From the NCBI GenBank assembly GCA_003243445.1, contig QFQQ01000009.1, positions 1 to 64,000 on the forward strand: a stretch of DNA of 64,000 bases, given 5' to 3'. Source of the stretch: Citrobacter freundii (GTDB lineage: Bacteria > Bacteroidota > Bacteroidia > Chitinophagales > Chitinophagaceae). Within the stretch, counting starts at the first letter, position 1. Each line of letters begins with the position of its first letter. Shown in pieces: positions 34,602 through 42,609 of this stretch. The position numbers were made by a program, and so were the translations under genes. The notes under the pieces were generated by a model. It was not told the origin of the DNA and ran no database searches. It worked only from the letters and a program-made list of their open reading frames with translations.

Positions 34602-35342
34602 TCAGCCTGCAAGCTGACGCAGCACTTCATCTTTTTTACTTCTTGATACCGGGATGGTTGAGCCGTCTTCCAGTAACAGATAACCGCCGTCTTCCTTCAT
34701 CAGGCTTTTGATCAGATGCCGGTTCACAAGATGAGATTGATGCGGCCGGATAAATCCATACGGTTTCAGGATCTCTTCATATTCAAAGATGGGTTTCGAG
34801 ACGGTCAGCTTCTCTCCTGTTCTTAAAAAGAAGATCGTGTAGTTATTGGAAGATTCGCAACGGATGATCTCCGCTGTATTTACAAAGCGTGTTTCCTTAA
34901 GTGTCGACAATGCGATGCGATGCTCTTCCTTTCGGTGTTGTAATATGCTGATCAGATTTTCAAGCTGAAGATTCTGGCGGCGTTGGCGGCTTCTGGCTTC
35001 CGCGCGGTTTACCGCAGCTTGCAGGTCTTCCATGTTTACGGGTTTTAACAGGTAGTCCACCGCTGCAAATCTTACAGCCTGTATCGCGAAATGATCAAAT
35101 GCGGTAACAAAGATCACTTCAAAATCATAGTGATTCAACTCTCGCAGCAGATCAAATCCATTCTTTCCGGGCATTTGTACATCCAGGAAAACAAGGTCAG
35201 GCTGAAACTCCTGTATCGCTTTTTTCCCTTCGGTCGCATTGATCGCGATGCCGGTCACTTTCACCTGCGGGCAATATTTTGCCAGCAATTGCCGGAGGTT
35301 TTCAAGATTGTTTTTTTCATCATCGATCAGGATCGCATTCAT
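34602..35342 (-). CDS. LytTR family response regulator
   Basis: Response regulator of 246 residues. The receiver domain has D7 and D8, phosphorylation site D54 (VFLDVQMPGKNGFD) and K in DYLLKPVNME. The LytTR DNA-binding domain covers about 140-240 (SSNNYTIFFLRTGEKL, then RPHQSHLVNRHLI). It starts 2 nt after the stop of the LytS-type kinase, so the two are translated from one message and form the cognate pair. The transglutaminase-like gene upstream completes a three-gene operon. Confidence 0.93.
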   Translation of the reverse strand: MNAILIDDEKNNLENLRQLLAKYCPQVKVTGIAINATEGKKAIQEFQPDLVFLDVQMPGKNGFDLLRELNHYDFEVIFVTAFDHFAIQAVRFAAVDYLLKPVNMEDLQAAVNRAEARSRQRRQNLQLENLISILQHRKEEHRIALSTLKETRFVNTAEIIRCESSNNYTIFFLRTGEKLTVSKPIFEYEEILKPYGFIRPHQSHLVNRHLIKSLMKEDGGYLLLEDGSTIPVSRSKKDEVLRQLAG

Positions 35343-35344
35343 TA

Positions 35345-37045
35345 TTATCTCAGCGCGTTTTTGAAAAGCAATTCAATGGTTGTTCCTGTTTGCAGATTTC
35401 CCGAGATCTGCATGGAAATGGGAAGATCCGGGTTCATTTCGTTCAGCAAATGTATGCGGTCCCGGGTCAGTTTCAAACCATAGCCTGCTGATTGTTTAGC
35501 CGTGTCGAACCCCTGTCCGTTATCATGGATGGTGATCTTCATATCAGCAGCTTCTTTTATAATGTTCACGCTGATCACGCCTTTTTCAGGATTGGATGAT
35601 ACACCGTGTTTTACGGCGTTCTCCACAAGGGGCTGCAACAGTAGCGAAGGCAACTCTGTTGTGGCAGTTTCTATTTCTTTATCAAGATTGATGGCATAGG
35701 AAAAATTGAATCGTAACTGTTCAAGTTTCAGGTAAGTATTCAACGTCTCGATCTCGCGGATCAATGGAATGAATTCCCTGTCGCTTTCCGTCAGTGCGTG
35801 CCGGATCAATGTTCCGAAATCAGCAAGATAACGGTTGGCGCCGGTGATATCATTGTTATTGATCAATCCCTGTATTGAAGACAGCGCATTGAAGATAAAA
35901 TGCGGATTCAATTGTGAATGGATCGTCTTTAACCCCAATCGCAACTGCTCTTTTTTGGCTTGCTCCGCAATCATTTTTCGTTGTTGCCTGCGAAGTTTCA
36001 GCAATAGAATAACGGAAAACAAAGCGCCTGCAAGAATAATAACGCTGAGCACCTTAAATGTGACGGTTTGATACCATGCTGCCTTTATCTCAAATGGATA
36101 AGCCGTTATATGCTCAGGCTGCATGGCGTAGCTTATCTGTAACAAATAGTTTCCGGGAGAAAGATCTTTTAGCGCGATCATGTTATTATCATACTCATTG
36201 GGACCTGCGGGCCGGTATGTTTTTCCGTTTTTTACCAATGAATAGATCAGGGCTTCTTTCTTGAAAACATCTGCACTGACCACAAAGATGGGGCTGTTCT
36301 CATCCGGCTCCAGGTACAATTTCTTTGGGAGCATCGTAAGGCTGTCCATCTGATCGGCTGTATATTTTTGCTTCCATTTGTCCGGCGTCGGTCCGACGGA
36401 AACGGCTGCATAAGGTCTTTTCTTTTTGAGAAGCAATTCATTCAGTTCATTTGCCGAAAAGATATTTACCAGTTGTGGTTTTGATGATTTCCAGTATACG
36501 ACCGATGCGGCTGTAAGCGAAGTCGCGCCCTTTTTTCGTAGTTCCACAACAATGTAATGATCCCAGGCGGTACGGTAACCGCCAAGAAACCCAAACCCCG
36601 GGCGCAATGCGTTTATCCGGAAATCATCAGAGACAAATTGCGTGATATCGCTCCATGGTTTTATTTCTGTGCTGTCATCTTTCACCACACGGAATTCATA
36701 TGCATCGGCATTCCGTTTGAATATGCCCGGAACCATAAAGTATACGTCGTCCGGGCTATGGGTGAACATCTTTTTATACCGGTCTTCCAGGTTAGACCGG
36801 AAGCGAAAAGCTGACCCGGCGAAGTCCATATCAAACTCTGTCCGGTCATTCATATCATAGATTCCGTTGTAGGGAATCGCTATCACCAGCAAGGGCACGC
36901 TGTCTTTTTCTTCCCCGATATACGAGGTTGAATAATTGCTCCATCGGATCTTCTTATTCGGCTGATCGCTGTCAGCCCAATTGACCTGGCCCACACCGGT
37001 CAGGGTTCCTGCGATCATGCAGCTTATCAAAAACAGTCGCTTCAT
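35345..37045 (-). CDS. LytS-type histidine kinase with large exported sensor region
   Basis: Membrane kinase of 566 residues. I chose the ATG at 37045 (MKRLFLISCMIAGTLTG), which provides a signal sequence and starts one nt after the upstream stop (TGAGATG), showing translational coupling. Residues ~20-325 form a periplasmic beta-rich sensor without a recognised family. One membrane segment (about 330-350) precedes the His_kinase motif QLNPHFIFNALSSIQ (H382) and the ATPase N-box LLVENAVKHG. An N-terminal extension to 37222 is possible in frame but overlaps the transglutaminase gene. Partner: the LytTR regulator just downstream. Confidence 0.9.
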   Translation of the reverse strand: MKRLFLISCMIAGTLTGVGQVNWADSDQPNKKIRWSNYSTSYIGEEKDSVPLLVIAIPYNGIYDMNDRTEFDMDFAGSAFRFRSNLEDRYKKMFTHSPDDVYFMVPGIFKRNADAYEFRVVKDDSTEIKPWSDITQFVSDDFRINALRPGFGFLGGYRTAWDHYIVVELRKKGATSLTAASVVYWKSSKPQLVNIFSANELNELLLKKKRPYAAVSVGPTPDKWKQKYTADQMDSLTMLPKKLYLEPDENSPIFVVSADVFKKEALIYSLVKNGKTYRPAGPNEYDNNMIALKDLSPGNYLLQISYAMQPEHITAYPFEIKAAWYQTVTFKVLSVIILAGALFSVILLLKLRRQQRKMIAEQAKKEQLRLGLKTIHSQLNPHFIFNALSSIQGLINNNDITGANRYLADFGTLIRHALTESDREFIPLIREIETLNTYLKLEQLRFNFSYAINLDKEIETATTELPSLLLQPLVENAVKHGVSSNPEKGVISVNIIKEAADMKITIHDNGQGFDTAKQSAGYGLKLTRDRIHLLNEMNPDLPISMQISGNLQTGTTIELLFKNALR

Positions 37046-37046
37046 C

Positions 37047-38285
37047 TCAGGGATTTTGGAAAAATGAAGTCGCGTTATTCGTATAATAAAATTCGTACCT
37101 GGTCTGTTTCTGCTTGTTGACGGATTCTTTTTTATCCGGTTTCTGACGGAAATAATCAAGCGGATTGAGCTGGATATACTGGATGGTTTTTCCTTCTGTT
37201 GCAGTTTCAATGTCATAAGCACTGCTCACGGGACATTGCAGTATGTACAGGTTCTTAGCCATATAATTGTAAAGATACTTGTCCTTTGTGGTAGATTCTT
37301 TATGATTCCAGTTGGCTGTTGGATTTACGATCAGCGGTTTATCTTCGATGATGCGTTGTCTTACTTCCTCAATGCCCAGCAATTCACCTTTTTCATTCAT
37401 GACATAAGCATCATTGGTCGGATCAGCCCAGATCCATTTCTTCAGGGAAGGAAGATATACCATATTGATCACATGGCAGTCGAAATCCACGCCCAGGCTG
37501 TCTTTTGGCATGCAGGTCACCATCCGCGATTTGAATCCCATTGACAGATAGGCTTCATTCAGCACGGTAGCAAGCCCACGGCAATTAAGTCCGCGGACAT
37601 CTTTTTTGCAGATCGCGATCATACTCATCGCATTCTTCACAACAGGATTTTCGTGTTGACCGTCATGCGGGATCAGCTCGTGTATCCAGTGGAGCAGGTT
37701 CAATACACGGGAAGATTCATTTCCCTGGCCTGCAATGGAATCAAGTTTGAATGCCTGGCGCAGTGCAACCAGCTCCGGTGCAGACGCCGGCTGGTAAGTA
37801 AATGCGGGCAAGGGACGCTGATCATTATTGTTAAAAGCGCCGGCCTTTTTCAGAATATAAAGATAGTCGCCGGTTTCCCGCAATGGTTGTATCATCGTTA
37901 TGAACCGGTTGTCTTTACGGATAAGATCCAGATCTGCATCTTCCTGGATATGGCTGTAATTGGTATACCCCTGCTGGATGGTTTTTTCCAGATAGTCCAA
38001 TGCAAGGTCCTTCAGCCCCATCAACGAATATGTACAGCAAAGATTGTAGAATGCGTTGACATGGTATGACCGGAATTGTTTTTGTTCAACCGCGGAGAGT
38101 TTACTAAATCGATCGTTCCAGTCGTTAAGCAAATGGCGATAGGTTTGTGTATCCCGCTTTTCATAGGCAGCCGTAAACAATTTACTTTGGGTTTGGGCAT
38201 AGGCCTCAAAGCTGGTCGGCGTGGTCTGGGCATTCACGAATTGGGTAATGAGCAAAAATGTGAAAACTAGAAAGCGCTGTGTCAT
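37047..38285 (-). CDS. Exported transglutaminase-like protein
   Basis: Protein of 412 residues with a signal peptide (cleavage near NAQ, residue 20). A TPR-like helical part (about 25-130; YNLCCTYSLMGLKDLALDYL) precedes a transglutaminase-like core. The catalytic triad fits C235 (LNCRGLATVLNEAY), H271 (DFDCHVINMVY) and D288 (WIWADPTND). Such bacterial proteins act as cysteine proteases or cross-linking enzymes, and the substrate here is unknown. It is the first gene of an operon with a LytS kinase (1-nt gap) and LytTR regulator, so it may produce or modify the signal they sense. That is inference. Confidence 0.85.
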   Translation of the reverse strand: MTQRFLVFTFLLITQFVNAQTTPTSFEAYAQTQSKLFTAAYEKRDTQTYRHLLNDWNDRFSKLSAVEQKQFRSYHVNAFYNLCCTYSLMGLKDLALDYLEKTIQQGYTNYSHIQEDADLDLIRKDNRFITMIQPLRETGDYLYILKKAGAFNNNDQRPLPAFTYQPASAPELVALRQAFKLDSIAGQGNESSRVLNLLHWIHELIPHDGQHENPVVKNAMSMIAICKKDVRGLNCRGLATVLNEAYLSMGFKSRMVTCMPKDSLGVDFDCHVINMVYLPSLKKWIWADPTNDAYVMNEKGELLGIEEVRQRIIEDKPLIVNPTANWNHKESTTKDKYLYNYMAKNLYILQCPVSSAYDIETATEGKTIQYIQLNPLDYFRQKPDKKESVNKQKQTRYEFYYTNNATSFFQNP

Positions 38286-38342
38286 GATGGTCGGTTTGAT
38301 TTACTAAGAATGTAAATATCTGCTTGTCCGACCGGTCCGGAT

Positions 38343-38362
38343 GCAGTATCTGTGAATACTGC
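38343..38362. promoter_or_regulatory. Candidate operator: GCAGTAT-N6-ATACTGC
   Basis: A perfect 7-bp inverted repeat (38343-38349 and 38356-38362) lies 58 bp upstream of the transglutaminase-LytS-LytTR operon. It could be an operator or a small hairpin; the neighbouring inverted repeat element begins just beyond it. Confidence 0.3.
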
Positions 38363-38394
38363 GTTTGGGGATGTGAATTTGGAGGGAGGTAAAG

Positions 38395-38658
38395 GGGTTT
38401 GAGACGTTTGAGAGGTTTGAAAGGTTTGAAAAGTTTCAGAGGTTCCAGAGGTTTCATAGGTTCCAGAGGTTGCTGCCGCGGTTTGATCCGTAAAATATTC
38501 AAGAACAGACTTTAAACGAGAGCTGTTAATACGCTAGTGCTTCATACATTTAAAAATGTTTTTCCATAGAGTACAAACTTCCCAACCTTTAAAGATGATT
38601 CAAGGCGCGGCAGCAACCTCTGGAACCTATGAAACCTCTGGAACCTCTCAAACTTTTC
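38395..38658. repeat. Inverted AGGTTCCAG-unit element with 53-nt arms
   Basis: Arms 38428-38480 and 38606-38658 are complementary over 53 nt with one mismatch, around a 125-nt loop. The inner arm end is GGTTGCTGCCGCG. The right arm begins at the TGA stop (38657-38659) of the minus-strand hydrolase gene, with no gap. Further weaker units extend leftward to 38395. Confidence 0.9.
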
Positions 38659-40393
38659 ACCTCCACTTCACCGGTAAATTGATAAAACTTCCTCCCAGCC
38701 ACCGTACCTCCAACGGCGCCCCGGCGTCGGTTATCGTCTCTTCACTCACCGGTTTGCCTGTTCCGTAATTGATCTGTTCAAACGGTGTTTTATTGATGTT
38801 AAGAACAATGGCGATGCGACTCCCTTTTGACAGTTTTTTACTCGTCATATAGGTATTGGTAAAAGGGATGGTTTCCTTTTTCCCCGGCGTCAGCAGGTTC
38901 CGCTGCTGGATATTTTTTGCATAGCTGGCGCGCCCCATAAAATAAGAAAGCATAAAATAGCTGCTGTCCGGCTTCATTTCAAAAAGAGCTACGCTGAAAT
39001 CCATATCCTTTTTATTGATGATCGCTTTTATTTCACCGCTGAAATTCCCGCTGATCTCTGTGTCATTTTCCATTGGGTCACTGAGTAGTAACACGCCGTT
39101 GTTGGTAAATAATTTTTCGTAAACCACCCGATTGAAATAATAATAGCTATTTCTTGTTTCCCGGTCATTGAAATCTACTTTTTGCAGGATGAATTTATCG
39201 GTCTTTGTTTTCTTATTGCTCAATTTGCCGGTCATGCTGTCTCCCTGTGACATCAGATAAAGTTTCATGGGCTGATCATGCATTTTCTCCAGTGTGGGGG
39301 CATGTTTCCATTCGTTGCTGCCCATCACCTGGTAGTTCACACGGTCTTTTAATATTGAAGGTTTGGGGCCGGCTTTGAAAATATGATCAAACCATTCATA
39401 GATGATATGATGAATATTGATTTTTGCCACAGGGTCGATCTTATAACCATTGTAAACCGAATCCGGATATCCCTGTGAACCGAAGTGCCCGTACGGCCCG
39501 ATCAGCAAGTAGTGAGCAGCATCAGGTTTGTATTTCAAATGCTCGCGATAATAATACAACTCACCGATCTGACCTCCGTCATAATAACCTGTGGTGCTAA
39601 GGATCGGAATATCGATATTTGCGAATTCGTCTTTATACGGGATCATCGATTGCCAGTATGAATCATATACCGGATGATCCAGCCAGCGCTGAAAGATCTT
39701 TCTGCCCGGCCGGCCGGCAACGGTATCAAGTGCCCGGTAACTCCTGCCCTGGCGGAACCAATCTTCATACGCCTGATCCCAATGTGGCGAGCGGTAATCA
39801 TCTTCATCAAGGAATTTATTATTCGTGGTATAATAGATCCAGGAGAAAACAAAACTCATGTTCACGTTATTGGTCATCGGCACATCCAGGCCCGGGGCTA
39901 CAGATGCAGAGGTGACGATGGTCTTTAATGCCGGATGCATTCTCTTGGTGGCTGCCCACTGCGTGAATCCATTATAACTGCCCCCGCACATACCTACCTG
40001 CTGATTATTCCAGGGTTGTTTGCTGATCCAGTCGATCACTTCATATACATCACGCGCATCGTTTTCGTAGGGCGCGGCTTCACCGGGGCTGTAGCGTTTA
40101 CCGCGTGAATAAGCCATTACTCCCACATAACCGTGGTCGGCTGCATCTTTCAACCTGCGTATATCCGTTTGCCTTGCATAAATGGTGAATTGAAGAATAG
40201 CAGGCTGAGGGGTTGTCAGGCTTTTCTTTTTCATGGCCCAGGCGGAAATGAAAGCACCATCACTCGTTTTGATCAGGATGCTGTCCATTACAATATAATC
40301 GGGGTTTGCTTTCAGGCTGTCCACCAGTGATTGTGATTGCAGTAGTGACGTATATAAAAGACATAGCAATGCCAGTAGAAGGGGTTTCTTCAT
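38657..40393 (-). CDS. CocE/NonD family alpha/beta hydrolase (S15-like)
   Basis: Exported serine hydrolase of 578 residues, signal peptide about 1-20. The alpha/beta-hydrolase domain has the nucleophile elbow GGSYNG with S139, D272 in TTGYYDGG and H303 in GPYGHFG, giving a complete triad. The C-terminal jelly-roll domain (about 370-575) is typical of CocE / X-Pro dipeptidyl-peptidase relatives. Members cleave esters, amides or X-Pro dipeptides, so the substrate is open. It is monocistronic, and its stop codon overlaps the inverted 9-nt repeat element. Confidence 0.88.
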   Translation of the reverse strand: MKKPLLLALLCLLYTSLLQSQSLVDSLKANPDYIVMDSILIKTSDGAFISAWAMKKKSLTTPQPAILQFTIYARQTDIRRLKDAADHGYVGVMAYSRGKRYSPGEAAPYENDARDVYEVIDWISKQPWNNQQVGMCGGSYNGFTQWAATKRMHPALKTIVTSASVAPGLDVPMTNNVNMSFVFSWIYYTTNNKFLDEDDYRSPHWDQAYEDWFRQGRSYRALDTVAGRPGRKIFQRWLDHPVYDSYWQSMIPYKDEFANIDIPILSTTGYYDGGQIGELYYYREHLKYKPDAAHYLLIGPYGHFGSQGYPDSVYNGYKIDPVAKINIHHIIYEWFDHIFKAGPKPSILKDRVNYQVMGSNEWKHAPTLEKMHDQPMKLYLMSQGDSMTGKLSNKKTKTDKFILQKVDFNDRETRNSYYYFNRVVYEKLFTNNGVLLLSDPMENDTEISGNFSGEIKAIINKKDMDFSVALFEMKPDSSYFMLSYFMGRASYAKNIQQRNLLTPGKKETIPFTNTYMTSKKLSKGSRIAIVLNINKTPFEQINYGTGKPVSEETITDAGAPLEVRWLGGSFINLPVKWR

Positions 40394-40427
40394 TTGTGAA
40401 TGTTTTGTGGGTTATTATAGATAAGGG

Positions 40428-40460
40428 GAACGTTCCGGAAGTTTCATAGGTTACCGGATG
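40428..40460. repeat. Relic of a 9-nt repeat arm
   Basis: CGTTCCGGAAGTTTCATAGG then TTACCGG resembles one arm of the AGGTTCCAG family, without a visible partner. It lies between the hydrolase start and the regulator at 40472, close to the regulator's stop codon. Confidence 0.4.
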
Positions 40461-40471
40461 TACGGCCTCGG

Positions 40472-41176
40472 TTATATCATATTTTTGTTTTTAAACGCGG
40501 CGGATTGCCTGCGTGAAACTTCGATCGTGTTGCCTGCGCGAAGCGTCACCATGATCTTTCCTTTGGATTGATTGACGATCTCTTTGATGAATTGCATATT
40601 GATGATCTCCGTTCTGCTTACCCTGAAAAACACATCGGGGTCGAGGAGTTTTTCGAGTTGATTAAGCGAACGCCGTATATAATGTTTTCGTTGGGGCGTA
40701 AACAGACATGCATAATTACCTGCAGATTCGATCAGGTAGATATCATCGGATTTAATAAAATAGAACTTGTCGTTTTCCCTGACAAAAATATGCTGCTGAT
40801 AAGCATGACCGGTTGTTGTGAGTTTTGATCTTAGCTTTTCCATGGCCTGCTCAAAACGTTCTGCCCGTATCGGTTTTACCAGGTAATCCACAGCGTTCAG
40901 ATCAAAAGCTTTTACAGCATATTGGTCATAAGCCGTTGTAAAGATCACTTCAGGAATGGTGTCCAGTGATTCCAACAGATCCAACCCCGATCTTTCCGGC
41001 ATTTGTATATCGAGAAAGATGAGATCAGGTTGGATCTCTTTGATCTTTTCTTCTGCTTCGTCGGCATCGGCAGCTTCTCCGGCCAGTTCAATAAAAGAAC
41101 AGCTGCGTATATGCTCCTTGATCTCTTCTCTCGCGAGCCGCTCATCATCTATGATCATCGCACGCAGTTTTTTCAT
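40472..41176 (-). CDS. LytTR family response regulator
   Basis: Response regulator of 234 residues. The receiver domain (1-120) has D10 and D11, phosphorylation site D56 (LIFLDIQMPERSGLD) and the lysine in DYLVKPIRAE. The LytTR domain follows (about 130-230; FYFIKSDDIYLIESAGNYA, FFRVSRTEIINM). Its ATG overlaps the kinase stop by 4 nt (ATGA), so the kinase and regulator are translationally coupled. The divergent FtsX-type permease gene is a plausible target. Confidence 0.93.
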   Translation of the reverse strand: MKKLRAMIIDDERLAREEIKEHIRSCSFIELAGEAADADEAEEKIKEIQPDLIFLDIQMPERSGLDLLESLDTIPEVIFTTAYDQYAVKAFDLNAVDYLVKPIRAERFEQAMEKLRSKLTTTGHAYQQHIFVRENDKFYFIKSDDIYLIESAGNYACLFTPQRKHYIRRSLNQLEKLLDPDVFFRVSRTEIINMQFIKEIVNQSKGKIMVTLRAGNTIEVSRRQSAAFKNKNMI

Positions 41177-42231
41177 GATACAGGGATTTTTATGGTGGCT
41201 AAAATACTGTTCTCACCCGTTGATATCAGTTCAAAACTTGCTCTGCCATTGAATTGCAATTGCAGTCTTTCTGAGAGATTTTTCAAGCCAAGCCCTTTTG
41301 CATTGATGCCATTTAGTTTTCCCGGATTATAAACTTCTGTTTGCAGAAAACCATTTTCTTCTGTCACTTTTACTGTAACCGTACCTCCATCTTTCCGCTG
41401 TGAAATTCCATGTTTGATCGCATTTTCCACCAATGTTTGAATGCTTAATGGCGGCACCTGTTTTTGCAATAGTCCGTCATCTATTTCAATGGTTGTATTC
41501 AATCTTTTTTCAAAACGGATCTTTTCCAGTTCGAGGTAATCATTTACCAGTTCGATCTCATCTTTTAATGATATCAGCGCAGCATCACGTTTATAGAGTG
41601 AAGTTCTAAGCAGTTCAGACAAAAGATCGATTGCTCTTCTTGCAGCCTGCGGATCTTCCAGCACAAGCGCTTTTATATTATTGAGTGAATTAAAAAAGAA
41701 ATGTGGATTTAACTGTGCGGAAAGATTATCCAGCTGTGCATCTTTTGCGATCAGCGCCAGTCTTGCGGATTCTCTGGTGGCGTTGATCTCCCGTTGCGCG
41801 TAATGATACAGGTAATAAGCCAGCACCCATATCGCCATCAGCCGTACACCTGTTACAAATGTGATCAGCCATTGTGAGTTGAAATAATGACTGAATGATT
41901 CTGAAAGCCCTTCTTCAAAAACATACCTTACCAGGTAGGTCTTACCAATGGTCATAAACATAAATACAACGCCCAGCAATACAGTCGATGGAATGATCCT
42001 GATCAGCAGTTTGCCCGGTTGCAGCAGATGCCAGCGGTGAGATTTCGAAAAATTGCGGAATAAATGTGTTAGCCCGATATACATGACCAGGTCGCCGATG
42101 AAATGTATAATCGCCAGCACAAAACTGAAATTGCTTCCGATATAGCCGACAAAACCCCAATACAGCGAGGCCGCCGACCAGCCGATCAGCTGACATTTCC
42201 AGTAAAGTGATATGTTTTTGTTATTCGTCAT
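41173..42231 (-). CDS. LytS-type sensor histidine kinase
   Basis: Membrane kinase of 352 residues, start taken at the ATG at 42231 (MTNNKNISLYWKCQ); an in-frame extension to 42480 runs into the regulatory region. Four hydrophobic segments (about 12-33, 35-57, 78-98, 120-145) are followed by the His_kinase motif QLNPHFFFNSLNNIK (H177). The ATPase region has LVENAIKHGIS and KGLGLKNLSERL. No extracytoplasmic sensor is present, so signal detection is likely within the membrane. Partner: the overlapping LytTR regulator. Confidence 0.9.
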   Translation of the reverse strand: MTNNKNISLYWKCQLIGWSAASLYWGFVGYIGSNFSFVLAIIHFIGDLVMYIGLTHLFRNFSKSHRWHLLQPGKLLIRIIPSTVLLGVVFMFMTIGKTYLVRYVFEEGLSESFSHYFNSQWLITFVTGVRLMAIWVLAYYLYHYAQREINATRESARLALIAKDAQLDNLSAQLNPHFFFNSLNNIKALVLEDPQAARRAIDLLSELLRTSLYKRDAALISLKDEIELVNDYLELEKIRFEKRLNTTIEIDDGLLQKQVPPLSIQTLVENAIKHGISQRKDGGTVTVKVTEENGFLQTEVYNPGKLNGINAKGLGLKNLSERLQLQFNGRASFELISTGENSILATIKIPVS

Positions 42232-42441
42232 TGAATTAAGAACAAACCAACAAAATAGGCTGCAGATGAAAAAATCAAAGTACAGGAGCGTGAATTTGAT
42301 GGTGATGGACGTAGCCCAGTTTAAAGATGTGTATTCACAGCGTTGGTAAAACTGTGGCTTTTGAAAGCAGCCATTAATTGGTTGAGGTTTGATATTAAGG
42401 ACTTTAATTCCGGCAGTCTGCTGAACGCCCGGCTTTCGCAC

Positions 42442-42479
42442 TGTCCGGCAGCGGACGATCATTGTTACATTTCCGGACA
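42442..42479. promoter_or_regulatory. Candidate operator between the LytS/LytTR pair and the permease gene
   Basis: TGTCCGG (42442-42448) and CCGGACA (42473-42479) form a perfect inverted repeat with centres 31 bp apart, about three helical turns. A further CGGAC lies inside. Its position between divergent genes suggests control of the permease, possibly by the LytTR regulator. Confidence 0.4.
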
Positions 42480-42609
42480 CTTTTTATTCTTTTCATTTTC
42501 ATCTATTTGGAAATCATTAAGTTAGCCCATTGGCATATTGTTAGTTATTCCGTAGATCACCAAAGGCAGCTAAATGCCGGAAGCGCAATGCTTCCGTAAA
42601 ATCAACAGA

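Noticed and set aside
35345..37222. Kinase start at 37222
   Set aside because: It would overlap the transglutaminase gene by ~175 nt and hide the signal sequence at 37045.
38021..38502. Frames with EPLEPLKLFKPFKPL near 38400
   Set aside because: Products of the AGGTTCCAG repeat arm read on the minus strand.
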